DNA from: Synechococcales cyanobacterium C42_A2020_086
GTDB lineage: Bacteria > Cyanobacteriota > Cyanobacteriia > Elainellales > Elainellaceae
Assembly (NCBI GenBank): GCA_015272325.1
Contig: JACYLU010000035.1
Span: forward strand, 91,628 to 155,627
DNA length: 64,000 bases
Direction: 5' to 3'
The notes beneath the pieces are model-generated. The model ran no database searches and was not told the origin of the DNA. It saw only the letters and a program-made list of their open reading frames with translations. A program made the translations under genes and the position numbers. Positions 56,257 to 64,000 of this stretch are shown here, piece after piece; position 1 is the first letter of the stretch; every line of letters starts with the position of its first letter.

Positions 56257-57870
56257 ATGCAGCCCAATGATCAACCGCTTGACGCCGACCCGTTATTGAA
56301 CTTGGGAATCGAACAAATTCATGCTGGCCAGTTTGCAGCAGCCGTGCAGACCCTGCAGAAAGCGCTAGCGCTATTTCAAAACGTGCAGGATGGGGCAGGA
56401 ATCGTCAGCACGCTCGCTAATTTGGGCGTTGCCCACCGCTATCTCGGGCAGCCTGCTCAAGCCATTGTGTGTTATCAGCAGGCCTTGGAATTAGGACGAC
56501 AGATCGGTGCTCAGCCATTTTTTATGGCAAGTACCCTGAATAATCTAGGTATTGCATATAACTCGAATAGCAGATTCCAAGCTGCTTTGGAGTGCTTTCA
56601 ACAGGCTAGATTGTTTTATCAGCAAATGCACGACCGGCGAGGAGAAGCCAATGTCCTGCTGAATTTAGGGATTACGCACGCCTATCTGAATCGCCCTCAA
56701 CACGCCGATCAGTTTTATCAGCAAGCCCTTCATGTGGCTCAATCACTCGAAGATGCTGAACTGGAAGTCCGGCTTAGACAGTTGATTGCCTCGGTTGCCA
56801 AGGGAAGCCGAAGCGGGCGCTATCTAGAGTCGCTGGCGGCTGAGAATCCGGTTGAAGCCCATTACCAAAGCGGCACCACATTTCTAGAACAAGGACGCTA
56901 CCAAGAAGCCCTAGCTGCCTACAATTCAGCGATACGCCTTGCCCCTAAGGCTGCGGAAGCCCATCAAGGAAAGGCGGTTGCGCTCTATCGCCTAGCGCAG
57001 TTGCCAGAAGCGTTGCAAGCCTGTGAGGAAGCACTGCGGCTCCGCCCAAATTTTGCGGAAGCACTGCACATCAAAGCGGGTATTCTGCTTGCTCAGGGCA
57101 AGCTCCAGGATGCCTTAATTGCTTGTGAACGAGCAATTCAGCTGTGTCCAACTGCTGCTGCCGCTTATCATCTCAAGGCAGGCATTCTTAAAGAGCAAGG
57201 AAAGATTTATGACGCCATTCAATCCTGCGAGCAGGCAATACAACTTAATCCTGACCTTCTGCTTGCCTATGAGCTGAAGGATCAACTACAAGCCATCGCA
57301 TCCTATGAAGAGGGACTCAATTTACTCAACTCGCAGCAATACGCGGCTGCGTTAGACCGCTTCAACGATTTAACCCAGTCTCGACTAAAATTCGCGGAAG
57401 CTTTCTACTATCAAGGGCTGGCTCTAGGAAATTTGGGCAGACATGAAGCAGCCCTAGCAGCCTTTGACGCCGCCCTACAGATCAACCCAACCTTTGACCA
57501 GGCATATGCCAACCGAGATGCTGCCCTTTACAATCTTGGGCGAATGGAAGAGGCATTGGACTTGTACAACACGCTTCTGGCTTCTCAGCCAGATTATGCC
57601 TACGGTCACTATCGCCGAGGCGTTCTCCTAGATCAATTAGGACGCTATGACGAAGCCTTAGCGTCGCTGCAGCGCTCAATTCAATTCAATCCGCAGTTTG
57701 CCCCGGCTTATCTCAGTCAGGGGATTGTGCTCGATCATCTTGGACGACCAGCAGAGGCATTACAGGCGCTGAACGAGTCGTTAAGATTGGACCCCAACTC
57801 GCCTCAAGCTCAAAATAGCTGGCGCATTGTCTCACAAAAACTAAGCTCCATTACTGGTGATGTCTTTTAG
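56257..57870 (+). CDS. TPR-repeat protein
   Basis: The 537-residue protein is nearly all tetratricopeptide repeats, about 13 copies. The first group carries longer 40-residue repeats (LANLGVAHRYLGQPAQAIVC), the later ones are canonical 34-residue (AYANRDAALYNLGRMEEALD). No other domain or signal peptide is seen. It is likely a cytosolic scaffold for the neighbouring kinases or the CHAT protein. It begins after a 287-bp gap, so it may have its own promoter, and it is followed after 21 bp by the ligand-binding protein gene. Confidence 0.9.
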   Translation: MQPNDQPLDADPLLNLGIEQIHAGQFAAAVQTLQKALALFQNVQDGAGIVSTLANLGVAHRYLGQPAQAIVCYQQALELGRQIGAQPFFMASTLNNLGIAYNSNSRFQAALECFQQARLFYQQMHDRRGEANVLLNLGITHAYLNRPQHADQFYQQALHVAQSLEDAELEVRLRQLIASVAKGSRSGRYLESLAAENPVEAHYQSGTTFLEQGRYQEALAAYNSAIRLAPKAAEAHQGKAVALYRLAQLPEALQACEEALRLRPNFAEALHIKAGILLAQGKLQDALIACERAIQLCPTAAAAYHLKAGILKEQGKIYDAIQSCEQAIQLNPDLLLAYELKDQLQAIASYEEGLNLLNSQQYAAALDRFNDLTQSRLKFAEAFYYQGLALGNLGRHEAALAAFDAALQINPTFDQAYANRDAALYNLGRMEEALDLYNTLLASQPDYAYGHYRRGVLLDQLGRYDEALASLQRSIQFNPQFAPAYLSQGIVLDHLGRPAEALQALNESLRLDPNSPQAQNSWRIVSQKLSSITGDVF

Positions 57871-57891
57871 AAACTATTAGAGATACTGGTT

Positions 57892-59328
57892 ATGTCTTCT
57901 AGAAATTATAGAGAGAGCTTCCTACTATTGATTGCTTTGCTGTTCACCGCAGGAATGCTCGGTATTTTATGGGTTTGGCTTTCTCCACGGCTGATGTCAC
58001 AGGTCACTCAACTGGAAGCAGAGGGGCTTGCTTCTCCAAGTTCTCTAGATGCAGCTCTAGCAAATCGTTTTAGCTTAGGAGAGCGGCATCTCATTAAGGA
58101 GGTTGACACACCTGCTAAACAAAAGGGAATTGCTGCCTTTGCGGCCGCAGAGTATCCAATGGCGGTGCAATGGTTTGAGGAATCATTGAAACTGAAGCCG
58201 AATGACCCTGAAACGCTGATCTACCTCAACAATGCTCGACTGCAAGCGGCCCAGCGTCCAACCTACCGGATTGCAACGAGCGTTCCAATTAGCAAAGCCA
58301 TCAACATTGCTCAGGAAATTTTGCGAGGGGTGGCGCAAGCCCAAGATGAAATGAATCGCAGCGGTGGAATTAATAATGTCGGCTTAGAAGTTGAAATTAT
58401 TGATGATAGTAACGATCCGAATCTGACGCGGCAAATTGCGACTGTTTTGGTGAACGAGCAAGACATCTTAGCAGTTGTAGGACACAATACGAGCGATGCC
58501 TCGCTGGGAGCTGCCCCTATTTACCAAGAGCATGGCCTGGTGATGATTTCTCCCACCACGTTCAATCCAGCCGTGGCTAAAGTCGGAGACTACATTTTCC
58601 GCGCTGTTCCAACCGCCCAATCGATGGCGGCTGCCTTGGTGAAGCATTTAACGGAACAGTTATCCGCGCCTGCGAAAACGCTGGTTTGCTCCGATTCAAC
58701 CGTACCAGATCAAACCGTATTCAAAGATGCATTCGTTGATACCTTGACGGCCAATGGCGGTGAAGTAGTCAAGGTTACCAATCATCAGGGTGATGATCTG
58801 TGTGATTTTGCCTCTCGTGCCTTTCACCCAGAGGAAGCCATTGCCAAAGCGATTGAGCAAGGTGCAAACAGCCTGTATTTAGGACCAAACATCCACAATT
58901 TTGCTCCCGCTATTGAAGCAGCACGCGCTAATCACGGGCGGCTTGCGTTACTTGGCAGTCCATCTCTCTATACGCGGCACGTTGTCCAAGAGGGTCAACA
59001 TGCAGTAGTGGGCTTGATGCTGGTCGCTCCCTGGAGTCCAGATGCCTTTCTTGACTTTGCTCAGCGTGCGCAGCAGCTCTGGAAGGCAACGGTCAATTGG
59101 CGCACGGCAACTGCTTACGATGCTACTCGGGCCGTGATTGCTGGGTTGCAACAAGGCAAAACTCGCCGCGACTTACAACAGGCCTTGCACAATCCAGACT
59201 TCTCGACGTCAGGATCGGGAGACTTGGTGCGGTTTCTAGATACCCGCGATCGTCGTCTGACGCCTGTCTTAATTCAGGTCACACCAGACGGCATAGGCAA
59301 GTATCGATTTACCGTAATTCCTAATTGA
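57892..59328 (+). CDS. Membrane-anchored periplasmic ABC-type ligand-binding protein with a TPR-like segment
   Basis: The protein has 478 residues. One N-terminal helix (about 10-30) is followed by a TPR-like segment (QKGIAAFAAAEYPMAVQWF, about 80-110) and a Peripla_BP_6 domain (about 125-470). The order helix, TPR-like, PBP is the same as in the C-terminal half of the CHAT fusion, with matching motifs (GIAAFA, AINIAQEILRGVAQAQDE, DILAVVGHNTS). It therefore looks like a freed receptor half of that architecture. It has no lipobox and no permease, which speaks for sensing over transport. Confidence 0.88.
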   Translation: MSSRNYRESFLLLIALLFTAGMLGILWVWLSPRLMSQVTQLEAEGLASPSSLDAALANRFSLGERHLIKEVDTPAKQKGIAAFAAAEYPMAVQWFEESLKLKPNDPETLIYLNNARLQAAQRPTYRIATSVPISKAINIAQEILRGVAQAQDEMNRSGGINNVGLEVEIIDDSNDPNLTRQIATVLVNEQDILAVVGHNTSDASLGAAPIYQEHGLVMISPTTFNPAVAKVGDYIFRAVPTAQSMAAALVKHLTEQLSAPAKTLVCSDSTVPDQTVFKDAFVDTLTANGGEVVKVTNHQGDDLCDFASRAFHPEEAIAKAIEQGANSLYLGPNIHNFAPAIEAARANHGRLALLGSPSLYTRHVVQEGQHAVVGLMLVAPWSPDAFLDFAQRAQQLWKATVNWRTATAYDATRAVIAGLQQGKTRRDLQQALHNPDFSTSGSGDLVRFLDTRDRRLTPVLIQVTPDGIGKYRFTVIPN

Positions 59329-59339
59329 GGCTAATGATT

Positions 59340-61118
59340 ATGGCAACAACCACTCAAGTGGGTACCAGTTCTGGTAAGTTGGCTGTGCTCTCAGCCAATG
59401 GGCGGTATGTCGCCTTCTCCGGCTCTCTCTTCCCCGAGCTATTTGATCTGAACGATAGGAATGCGGCAAATGATGTCTTTGTGCAAGACTTGGACACCAA
59501 GCTGGTCTATGCCGTTTCAGTTTCGTCGGACGAAGGGTATGGCAATCGTTCATCTGAAGAGCCAGTGATTTCTACGGATGGACGTTTTATTGTCTTTTCG
59601 TCAGATGCGACCAATCTGGTTCCGGGTGACACCAACGGCGAAACCGATTTGTTTCGGCGGGATACGATCGCAGGAACCACCATCCGTGTCTCGCTGGACT
59701 CGAACGGCAACCAAGTTCCAGCAGGCTCCAATGATGTGCTTTACCGGCACTCACTGTCAGCCGATGGCCGCTTCGTCGCGTTTCAGTCCAATGCGCAGCT
59801 CGCAGGGGTGCCAACTCCTCACAAGGATATCTTTGTGCGAGATGTTGTCGCCGGAACAACGACCATCGTCTCGGTGAATTCCAGCGGTCAGCAGGCAAAT
59901 TTGGATTCGTTTGCGCCTTCCATTTCCGCTGATGGTCGCTTCGTAGCCTTTGATTCTCTCGCCTCCAATTTAGTTGCTGGGGACACCTTCAACAGTTCCG
60001 ATGTGTTTGTGCATGATCGCCTCACCGGAACCACGACGCTAGTATCGGCGAACTCTCAGGGGCAAAAGGGCAGTGGGGTTTCAGCCAACGAATCTGTCGC
60101 ATTTCAAAGTCGCGCAGGTGATGCTGTGATATCTCCCAACGGACGCTATGTCGTGTTTGAATCCAGCTACACAAACTTAGTGCCCAACGATACTAATGGT
60201 GTCACCGATGTCTTCATGCGCGATCTTCAGACGGGGATAACGACTCGTATCTCGGTGGATTCCAATGGCAATCAAGCCAACGGTAGCAGTGCGATTGGCT
60301 ATGTGAAGTCCTCTGCTATTTCCGCCGACGGGCGCTATGTCGTGTTTCAGTCCGTTGCCAATAATCTGGTACCAGGAGATACGAATAACGCTCAGGATGT
60401 GTTTGTGCGGGATACGGTAGCGGGTACAACGACTCGTGTGTCTGTCAATTCCAGAGGTGAAGAACCCGTCGCCGGTTTTTTAGGGACAGCGTCCTACGAT
60501 GGAACCATCTCAGCAGATGGCAGCAGAATCGTTTTCATATCCAATGGACGGAATTTAACAGATACACCTAGCAGTACCTCAGTTGGTTTTGACAAGATCT
60601 ACCTGCGAGATTTTGGCTCAAGTCGTTCCTCTCCTGCTCCTGGAAATCCATCTGCTAATCCTGGTAGTAAGATGACGGGAAATGCTCGGAATAACACCCT
60701 GACGGGCACACCGGGTAACGATACGCTCCATGGTAAGGGCGGTAGGGATACTCTGATTGGCGCAGCTGGTGATGATGTTCTGATTGGCGGGAAAGGAGGC
60801 GATGTCTTGACCGGAGGGGCAGGGCGCGATCGCTTTGTATACCAGCATCCGCAAGACCGAGTCGATCGTATTACCGATTTCACCGTTGGTGAAGACAAGA
60901 TTGTGTTGACTCAACTGCTCGATCGCTTGGTGCCGGGTAACTATCGGGGACGCAATGCCTTCCAGGATAAGTTGCTGCGGCTCGTGCGACAGGGAACCAA
61001 TACTCGCATTGATGCAGATTTGAATGGGCGAGCGGAGGCTGGAGGATTCAAGCCCTTAATTTTAGTCGAAGATGTTGCATCAGCAGCTTTGAAAGCGCTG
61101 AATAATTTCGTGTTTTGA
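59340..61118 (+). CDS. WD40/TolB-like beta-propeller protein with C-terminal RTX calcium-binding repeats
   Basis: The product has 592 residues from ATG 59340, chosen for the GAGG site 9 nt upstream; ATG 59334 is possible. About seven PD40-type repeats (SADGRYVAF, NLVPGDTN, DVFVRDTVAGTT) fill residues 15-430. A Pro/Gly linker leads to RTX nonapeptides (GNDTLHGKGG, GDDVLIGGKGG, GGAGRDRFVY, about 465-510). The tail resembles RTX C-terminal secretion regions. There is no N-terminal signal peptide, so type I secretion is expected. No secretion genes are in the window. Confidence 0.9.
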   Translation: MATTTQVGTSSGKLAVLSANGRYVAFSGSLFPELFDLNDRNAANDVFVQDLDTKLVYAVSVSSDEGYGNRSSEEPVISTDGRFIVFSSDATNLVPGDTNGETDLFRRDTIAGTTIRVSLDSNGNQVPAGSNDVLYRHSLSADGRFVAFQSNAQLAGVPTPHKDIFVRDVVAGTTTIVSVNSSGQQANLDSFAPSISADGRFVAFDSLASNLVAGDTFNSSDVFVHDRLTGTTTLVSANSQGQKGSGVSANESVAFQSRAGDAVISPNGRYVVFESSYTNLVPNDTNGVTDVFMRDLQTGITTRISVDSNGNQANGSSAIGYVKSSAISADGRYVVFQSVANNLVPGDTNNAQDVFVRDTVAGTTTRVSVNSRGEEPVAGFLGTASYDGTISADGSRIVFISNGRNLTDTPSSTSVGFDKIYLRDFGSSRSSPAPGNPSANPGSKMTGNARNNTLTGTPGNDTLHGKGGRDTLIGAAGDDVLIGGKGGDVLTGGAGRDRFVYQHPQDRVDRITDFTVGEDKIVLTQLLDRLVPGNYRGRNAFQDKLLRLVRQGTNTRIDADLNGRAEAGGFKPLILVEDVASAALKALNNFVF

Positions 61119-61288
61119 TCACTGTCATTTTTAGTGCTTAAAACAACTGATTAAGGAGAGTGAGAGTTTGAAAAAACTGACTCACATCTATTGTGCTCTA
61201 TCTCAGTGTGATCAAGCAATTGATGCACGCTTCGCTGCAGTCTCCCCTCTATGCACTGCTACCTTCACTCCCACAAGAGGAATCTGTC

Positions 61289-61981
61289 ATGACTTTCGAC
61301 GAAGATGCGAATATACCAGAATCGGTACAGTGCATCGCGAACGCGCAGCATTTTGGGGATTTGTTCTGGGTGCAACGACAATTCCTATCACCTGTGCAAT
61401 GGTTTGTGTTTGACGCGGGGCTGATCTGTTGGTGGGGATGGCCATTCTGTTTCGTGCAACACATCCACTCCTGGGCAGATGTGCAGGAACTGCATTGTGA
61501 TCTCCGTCATGGCATTGCGTCCGATCCCAGGCATGAGGATGGGGTCATCACACCAATAACACGTATCGTGGCTTTGAAGTTCAGGGATGGAAGCGCTTGC
61601 CGTATTATTTTGATCGATCATACGGGGGTGCCGTCCAAACAAGTATACTTTAATCATCCGTACAGCATAATCGCTAATCGCATTTGCCAGAAGGTAGCAG
61701 AAGCGCAACTTCCGTTATTCCGAAGTCGGCTGGAAGCTGGCCAGGAAGTTTCGTTTGGAAGGCTGTCCGCGACTAGTGTGGGATTACGCGGTTTATATAC
61801 CGAGCGGATTGTTCCGTGGGGAGCACTAAGAGCAGTAGAAACCACTTCTTACAACACGGCTCCTCATACTCTCGTTGGTGTTGTTTACATATACACTTAC
61901 TGGGAGCGGCTCGAGTTGCCAGAACATACTTTTTATAACGTTCCCACACTGAAATTACTTGTAAAGACCTTACGTCAGTGA
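61289..61981 (+). CDS. DUF6585-like protein adjoining the kinase
   Basis: The product has 230 residues from ATG 61289, which has AGAGG 8 nt upstream; the frame itself opens at 61193. Two PH-like halves can be seen: one around residues 15-110 (FGDLFWVQRQFLSPVQWFVF, GLICWWG) and one around 150-225 (EVSFGRLSATSVGLRGLY, IVPWGALRAVE, TFYNVPTLKLLVKTL). Its hallmarks resemble DUF6585, which is often found next to or fused to Ser/Thr kinases. The match is by memory of the pattern and is moderate in certainty. Confidence 0.6.
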   Translation: MTFDEDANIPESVQCIANAQHFGDLFWVQRQFLSPVQWFVFDAGLICWWGWPFCFVQHIHSWADVQELHCDLRHGIASDPRHEDGVITPITRIVALKFRDGSACRIILIDHTGVPSKQVYFNHPYSIIANRICQKVAEAQLPLFRSRLEAGQEVSFGRLSATSVGLRGLYTERIVPWGALRAVETTSYNTAPHTLVGVVYIYTYWERLELPEHTFYNVPTLKLLVKTLRQ

Positions 61982-62117
61982 AGCGTATGGCACAGCAAGC
62001 CATCTCAACGAGACAGTATTGCGGTACAAAACTTGGGGGAATTGAAGCGAGCCTGTCACCAAGTGCAATCAGAGCCAAACCTAAGCCTGAGTTGCACTCA
62101 TTTCATTAATATTTTAG

Positions 62118-62252
62118 CAATCTAATTTTGCCCATCATTTAGTCACTGCCTACGATAATTTGCGATCGATATTACGGAGCCAACAAAGATTCGATGAAGC
62201 AGAAAAGGTATTTCGCAATCAGCAGCGTATTTTCGCTGAATTCTCATCTTAA
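62118..62252 (+). pseudogene. TPR-gene tail remnant (44 codons, no start)
   Basis: Between an in-frame TAG (62115-62117) and a TAA (62250-62252) the frame encodes a good single TPR-like unit: YDNLRSILRSQQRFDEAEKV and then FRNQQRIFAEFSS. There is no start codon or ribosome-binding site. It lies directly before the last kinase gene and reads as the 3' end of a lost TPR gene. Confidence 0.45.
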
Positions 62253-62272
62253 AAAAACATCCATCAACAACT

Positions 62273-63961
62273 ATGGATCAACTCATCCATCAAGTCTTAC
62301 ACAGCCACTACCGCATCCAATCCCTGCTGGGTCGCCAAACTGGGCGCCGAACGTTCCTGGCAATGGATCTAGAAACGCGAATTCCTGTTGTCATTAAATT
62401 GCTTTTATTCAATCCCGACTTTAGCTGGGACGATCTGAAACTGTTTGAACGAGAGGCCGAAACGCTGAAATCACTCAATCATCCAGCCATTCCCCAATAT
62501 CTTGACTGTTTTGAAGTAGAGACAGAACTCGGCAACGGGTTTGCGCTGGTACAAAGCTATATCGAAGCGCGATCGCTGCAACACTGGGTAGAGTCAGGAC
62601 GCACCTTTAGCGAAGCCGAATTAAAATCTATTGCCGCCCAAGTACTGGATATCCTGAAGTATCTCCATAGTCGTCAGCCGCCTGTGATTCATCGGGATAT
62701 TAAACCAAGCAATATTTTGTTGAGCGATCGCAGTGGCAACAGCCCTGGACAGGTCTACTTAGTCGATTTTGGCTCCGTGCAAACGGTGGTGCAGGGCGGT
62801 ACCGTGACGATTGTCGGCACCTATGGTTACATGCCGCCCGAACAATTTGGTGGTCAAACCAGTCCTGCCTCCGACCTATACAGTTTGGGGGCAACTCTCA
62901 TCTATCTCTTGACCCGCGTCCATCCAGCGGATTTACCTAGACGCCGAGGGCAAATTCAGTTCGATGCCAAATCTCAGGTGAGCGATCGGTTTCAAAACTG
63001 GCTGAAATGCCTAGTGCATCCAGAGGTCGATCAGCGACTGAATACCGCTCAACAGGCGGTAGATACCCTACGAGACGATAGTCTTCCCTTACAAACAGGT
63101 CAAGTATTACCATCCCGACCCCAGGGCAGTCGAGTCATTCTCACCAAGACAGACGAGCAACTACAAATCACGATTCCGGCCATTCCTGTCAAGCGAAAGC
63201 TGGAAGCAGTCTGGACAGCTGTAGTATACAGTCTGTTCACTTGTACGCTACTATTCCTGTTTCTATGGCATCCCGGCGTGGGTTGGTTCATAACCCCCTT
63301 AGTCGCTTACTGGGTCTTCAGAATCTGGCTTAATGCTGCGGATACTAGCTTTGAAACGGTTCAGGTGACCCTTGACGAGCAAACTATCGCGTATCGAGTG
63401 TGCAGTTGGCGAGGGCAAACGAGGAAGGAATTTTCACCCCTCCAGGACCTTACCCGGCTAGAGAAGTCTCACTTTAGCTACTTTAACCAATCAATTTTGA
63501 ATATTTGGGCAGGAAATCGCTGCTACCCAATCGTACCCAGTCAATCGTTTGCTAACTTACGGCAATTGCCCCGTCCAGAAGTGGATTGGCTCGCGGCTGA
63601 ACTTAGTGATTGGCTCGACTTACCCATTCAAATTCCTGACAATCCTGACCCGCAATTACTGCAATCAATGGCATCGTCCCATTCCGCAGAAACCCCACCC
63701 GCTCGCTTGACCGATGTATCCAACCTGCTCGCCACGAAACGTCCAGATGATGCGGTCTGCACTGTCAAGAAGAGTGCCGAAGCAATCGAAGTTTCTGCTC
63801 CCGCTGGAACGAGTATTCAACCTGCTTTCATCGGATGTTTATTGTGGTTTATTGGAATGTCTTATCTCATGCTTGTCGTTTCATTTTTGGCAATTCATCC
63901 CTGGATGGGTCTTATTCTAGGGGCTTTGCCAATTGTGGCGTGGAGGGGCGTTGTTGCATGA
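62273..63961 (+). CDS. Membrane Ser/Thr protein kinase with unusual Gly loop
   Basis: The protein has 562 residues. The kinase domain (about 13-270) has Lys42, HRDIKPSN (140-147) and DFG (165-167), so catalysis seems possible. The nucleotide loop, however, reads GRQTGRRT in place of the GxGxxG pattern, with two Arg and only two of the usual Gly. The C-terminal half has two membrane helices (about 305-350), a PH-like beta-rich segment and two more helices (about 515-560). The gene ends at 63961, just inside the window. Confidence 0.9.
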   Translation: MDQLIHQVLHSHYRIQSLLGRQTGRRTFLAMDLETRIPVVIKLLLFNPDFSWDDLKLFEREAETLKSLNHPAIPQYLDCFEVETELGNGFALVQSYIEARSLQHWVESGRTFSEAELKSIAAQVLDILKYLHSRQPPVIHRDIKPSNILLSDRSGNSPGQVYLVDFGSVQTVVQGGTVTIVGTYGYMPPEQFGGQTSPASDLYSLGATLIYLLTRVHPADLPRRRGQIQFDAKSQVSDRFQNWLKCLVHPEVDQRLNTAQQAVDTLRDDSLPLQTGQVLPSRPQGSRVILTKTDEQLQITIPAIPVKRKLEAVWTAVVYSLFTCTLLFLFLWHPGVGWFITPLVAYWVFRIWLNAADTSFETVQVTLDEQTIAYRVCSWRGQTRKEFSPLQDLTRLEKSHFSYFNQSILNIWAGNRCYPIVPSQSFANLRQLPRPEVDWLAAELSDWLDLPIQIPDNPDPQLLQSMASSHSAETPPARLTDVSNLLATKRPDDAVCTVKKSAEAIEVSAPAGTSIQPAFIGCLLWFIGMSYLMLVVSFLAIHPWMGLILGALPIVAWRGVVA

Positions 63962-64000
63962 ATGAAAAAGGGACCGCAGGTTGGACTTAACGGAGCCATC

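Noticed and set aside
57892..59328. Transport-type substrate-binding protein of an amino-acid ABC importer
   Set aside because: No permease or ATPase gene is nearby, there is no lipobox, and the helix/TPR/PBP order equals that of the CHAT fusion, so a sensory role fits better.

Overview
The window reads as chromosomal DNA of a cyanobacterium, probably a filamentous Leptolyngbya-like lineage (the lineage is inference). Evidence: a plant-type [2Fe-2S] ferredoxin, NdhD of the photosynthetic NDH-1 complex, the plastid/cyanobacterial ribosomal protein PSRP-3, a COP23-domain protein, a PixJ-like receptor with cyanobacteriochrome-type GAF domains, DUF1822 and DUF4327 proteins, a cyanobacterial SOS box before lexA, and six perfect HIP1 octamers (GCGATCGC at 7490, 30404, 52795, 60826, 62569 and 62724). 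No tRNA, rRNA, CRISPR array or intact insertion sequence was seen.

Layout. 1-9.4 kb: the 3' end of an M1-type aminopeptidase, a COP23 protein, a LOG-family protein, an orphan ABC ATPase, small proteins, a HAD phosphatase, PSRP-3, a family 2 glycosyltransferase and a flippase-like membrane protein. 9.6-17.0 kb: a broken Uma2 endonuclease gene, then a minus-strand CheW / receptor / CheA phototaxis operon. 17.8-29.4 kb: a Ser/Thr kinase with WD40 propeller, ndhD, a Pro-rich secreted protein, a CHAD protein, petF, a SpoIID-domain protein, an aldehyde dehydrogenase and a Trp-rich protein. 30-48.8 kb: mainly housekeeping, with sigA, a TIGR03943/permease pair, glmM, two tandem lpxD copies, lexA with its operator, a DUF429 protein, a peptide-type ABC lipoprotein, a rhodanese-like protein, moaA, rpsD and a zinc-ribbon PP2C phosphatase. 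49.8-64 kb: nine plus-strand genes forming a signalling island.

The island is the most unusual part. It holds a short sigma-like factor, a DUF1822 protein, a CHAT (caspase-like) domain joined through one membrane helix to an ABC-type periplasmic ligand-binding domain, a membrane Ser/Thr kinase that starts 2 nt after it, a TPR protein, a second membrane-anchored ligand-binding protein, a beta-propeller/RTX protein, a DUF6585-like protein and a second membrane kinase. The CHAT His and Cys are both present. The inferred picture is a sensor-protease/kinase system in which a small-molecule ligand outside the membrane controls a caspase-like protease inside, under its own sigma-type regulator. The parts are recognisable by family; the joint function is not established.

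The window also shows gene decay (the Uma2 gene, a 61-codon remnant at 22.9 kb, a TPR tail at 62.1 kb) and several inverted repeats near promoters and gene ends.
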